DNA of 6,179 nucleotides from positions 1-6,179 of the forward strand of contig CAMQYB010000125.1 of NCBI GenBank assembly GCA_947039055.1, given 5' to 3'. The DNA is from an uncultured Deferribacteraceae bacterium. Its GTDB lineage: Bacteria > Chrysiogenota > Deferribacteres > Deferribacterales > Mucispirillaceae. Of the stretch, positions 5,549-6,179 are shown in pieces (positions within the stretch are counted from its first letter, which is position 1; each line of letters starts with the position of its first letter). The position numbers were made by a program, and so were the translations under genes. The notes below the pieces were generated by a model. The model did no database searches. It had not been told where the DNA came from and saw only the letters and a program-made list of their open reading frames with translations.

Positions 5549-6118
5549 ATGAAAAAACTTACAGTATTATTAATTGCATTAACAATGTTCGCTTGTACTA
5601 AAAAGAAACAAGAAGAAGTTGAAGTAGCAGTAGTAGAACCAGTAGTTACTCAAGAAACATTAACAAGCAAGCTATACACTTTATCAGACCAAGGTACAGA
5701 TAAAGAAGTTGGCACAATTACAGTTACAGATTTAGGTGTAGAAGGTATATCTATTGAAGTTGTTGCATCTAACATAGCAGCTGGAGAACACGGTTTTCAT
5801 CTACATGAGAATAGTGCATTAACTCCAACAACTAATAAAGAAGGAAAAGTTGTTATTGCAGGAGCAGCAGGTGGACATTGGGATCCAGATAAAACAGGCG
5901 TACATTTAGGACCTGATGGAAATGGACATAGAGGCGATCTACCTAAGTTGATGGTAGCTGAAGATGGTAACCTTAATGTAACAGTATTAAGCCCAAAAAT
6001 ATTCATAAAAGATATTCCTGGAAAATCATTTATGGTTCATATTATGGGAGATAACTATTTAGACAAACCAGCAACATTAGGTGGTGGTGGAGCTAGATTA
6101 TACGCAGCACCATTCTAG
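5549..6118 (+). CDS. sodC: Cu,Zn superoxide dismutase, lipoprotein (SodC)
   Basis: A 189-residue enzyme that converts superoxide to oxygen and hydrogen peroxide in the cell envelope. The ATG has AAGGAG at 5535-5540, 8 nt upstream. Residues 1-16 are a lipoprotein signal with C16 as the likely lipidated cysteine; the box L-T-M-F-A-C is slightly off consensus. An acidic linker (about 21-35) leads to the SOD fold. By alignment from memory with E. coli SodC, copper ligands are H84, H86, H110 and H164; zinc ligands are H110, H119, H127 and D130; R183 is the active-site arginine. The two cysteines that form the family's disulfide are replaced by L91 and A186, and C16 is the only cysteine in the protein. 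The zinc loop (W-D-P-D-K-T-G-V-H-L-G-P) is intact, so activity is likely. It appears to be monocistronic, with hairpins on both sides. Confidence 0.95.
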   Translation: MKKLTVLLIALTMFACTKKKQEEVEVAVVEPVVTQETLTSKLYTLSDQGTDKEVGTITVTDLGVEGISIEVVASNIAAGEHGFHLHENSALTPTTNKEGKVVIAGAAGGHWDPDKTGVHLGPDGNGHRGDLPKLMVAEDGNLNVTVLSPKIFIKDIPGKSFMVHIMGDNYLDKPATLGGGGARLYAAPF

Positions 6119-6148
6119 TCACAACAATTTAAATTTAAATTTAATAAT

Positions 6149-6179
6149 AATGCTTACTTATTCAAAATAGGTAAGCATT
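6149..6179 (+). terminator. Hairpin terminator after sodC
   Basis: AATGCTTACTTATT (6149-6162) pairs with AATAGGTAAGCATT (6166-6179) over 14 bp with one G-U pair and a 3-nt CAA loop. It begins 31 nt after the sodC stop and ends exactly at the window edge, so the expected T-tract cannot be seen. The G-U pair makes it stronger in plus-strand RNA, which fits sodC. Confidence 0.7.

Noticed and set aside
5797..6006. Minus-strand 69-residue frame
   Set aside because: It lies opposite the metal-binding core of sodC, which is certainly coding on the plus strand.
6126..6144. AATTTAAATTTAAATTTAA string after sodC as a repeat element or origin motif
   Set aside because: A simple low-complexity palindrome of the kind expected in such AT-rich intergenic DNA; there are no DnaA-box or iteron arrays.

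Overview
The window is very AT-rich and carries strong AGGAG-type ribosome binding sites, Sec signal peptides and a lipoprotein Cu,Zn superoxide dismutase. This points to an AT-rich Gram-negative bacterium. A Campylobacterota (Arcobacter-type) host is my best guess, partly because the sodC promoter looks like a -10 box behind phased T-tracts. Fusobacteriota or Brachyspira-like spirochaetes remain possible, and no 16S or other diagnostic marker is present.

Region 1 (33-1761) is a compact three-gene operon of short ankyrin-repeat proteins joined by two TAATG stop/start overlaps. The first protein has an uncleaved N-terminal membrane segment. The second and third have near-identical cleavable signal peptides and are clear tandem paralogues. 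Region 2 (1762-2056) is a non-coding gap of about 295 bases with a possible decayed ankyrin fragment and a well-placed ribosome binding site that faces ATC instead of ATG. Region 3 (2057-3262) is a fourth, longer ankyrin protein without a signal peptide. It looks like two ankyrin modules joined head to tail and contains a recent 198-bp internal duplication.

Region 4 (3263-5233) has a probable convergent terminator, then a divergent pair. On the minus strand is a composite protein with a DUF4259-like N-terminus and an Imm26-like C-terminus. On the plus strand is a DUF4261 protein. They share a short intergenic region of about 100 bases with a good sigma70-type promoter and a TTGAT-N5-ATCAA inverted repeat over the -35 region. 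Region 5 (5234-6179) is sodC with its own promoter, bracketed by two related hairpins that look like terminators.

The most defensible reading is an accessory cluster of ankyrin paralogues spread over several cell compartments, next to two small-domain families of the kind found in toxin-immunity loci, followed by an independent oxidative-stress gene. Ankyrin proteins and Imm families can act as immunity proteins, and periplasmic ankyrin proteins are known to support catalase. Both functional links are inference here: no toxin, catalase, nuclease or transposase is visible. The most unusual single observation is that SodC lacks both cysteines of the family's conserved disulfide while keeping all metal ligands.
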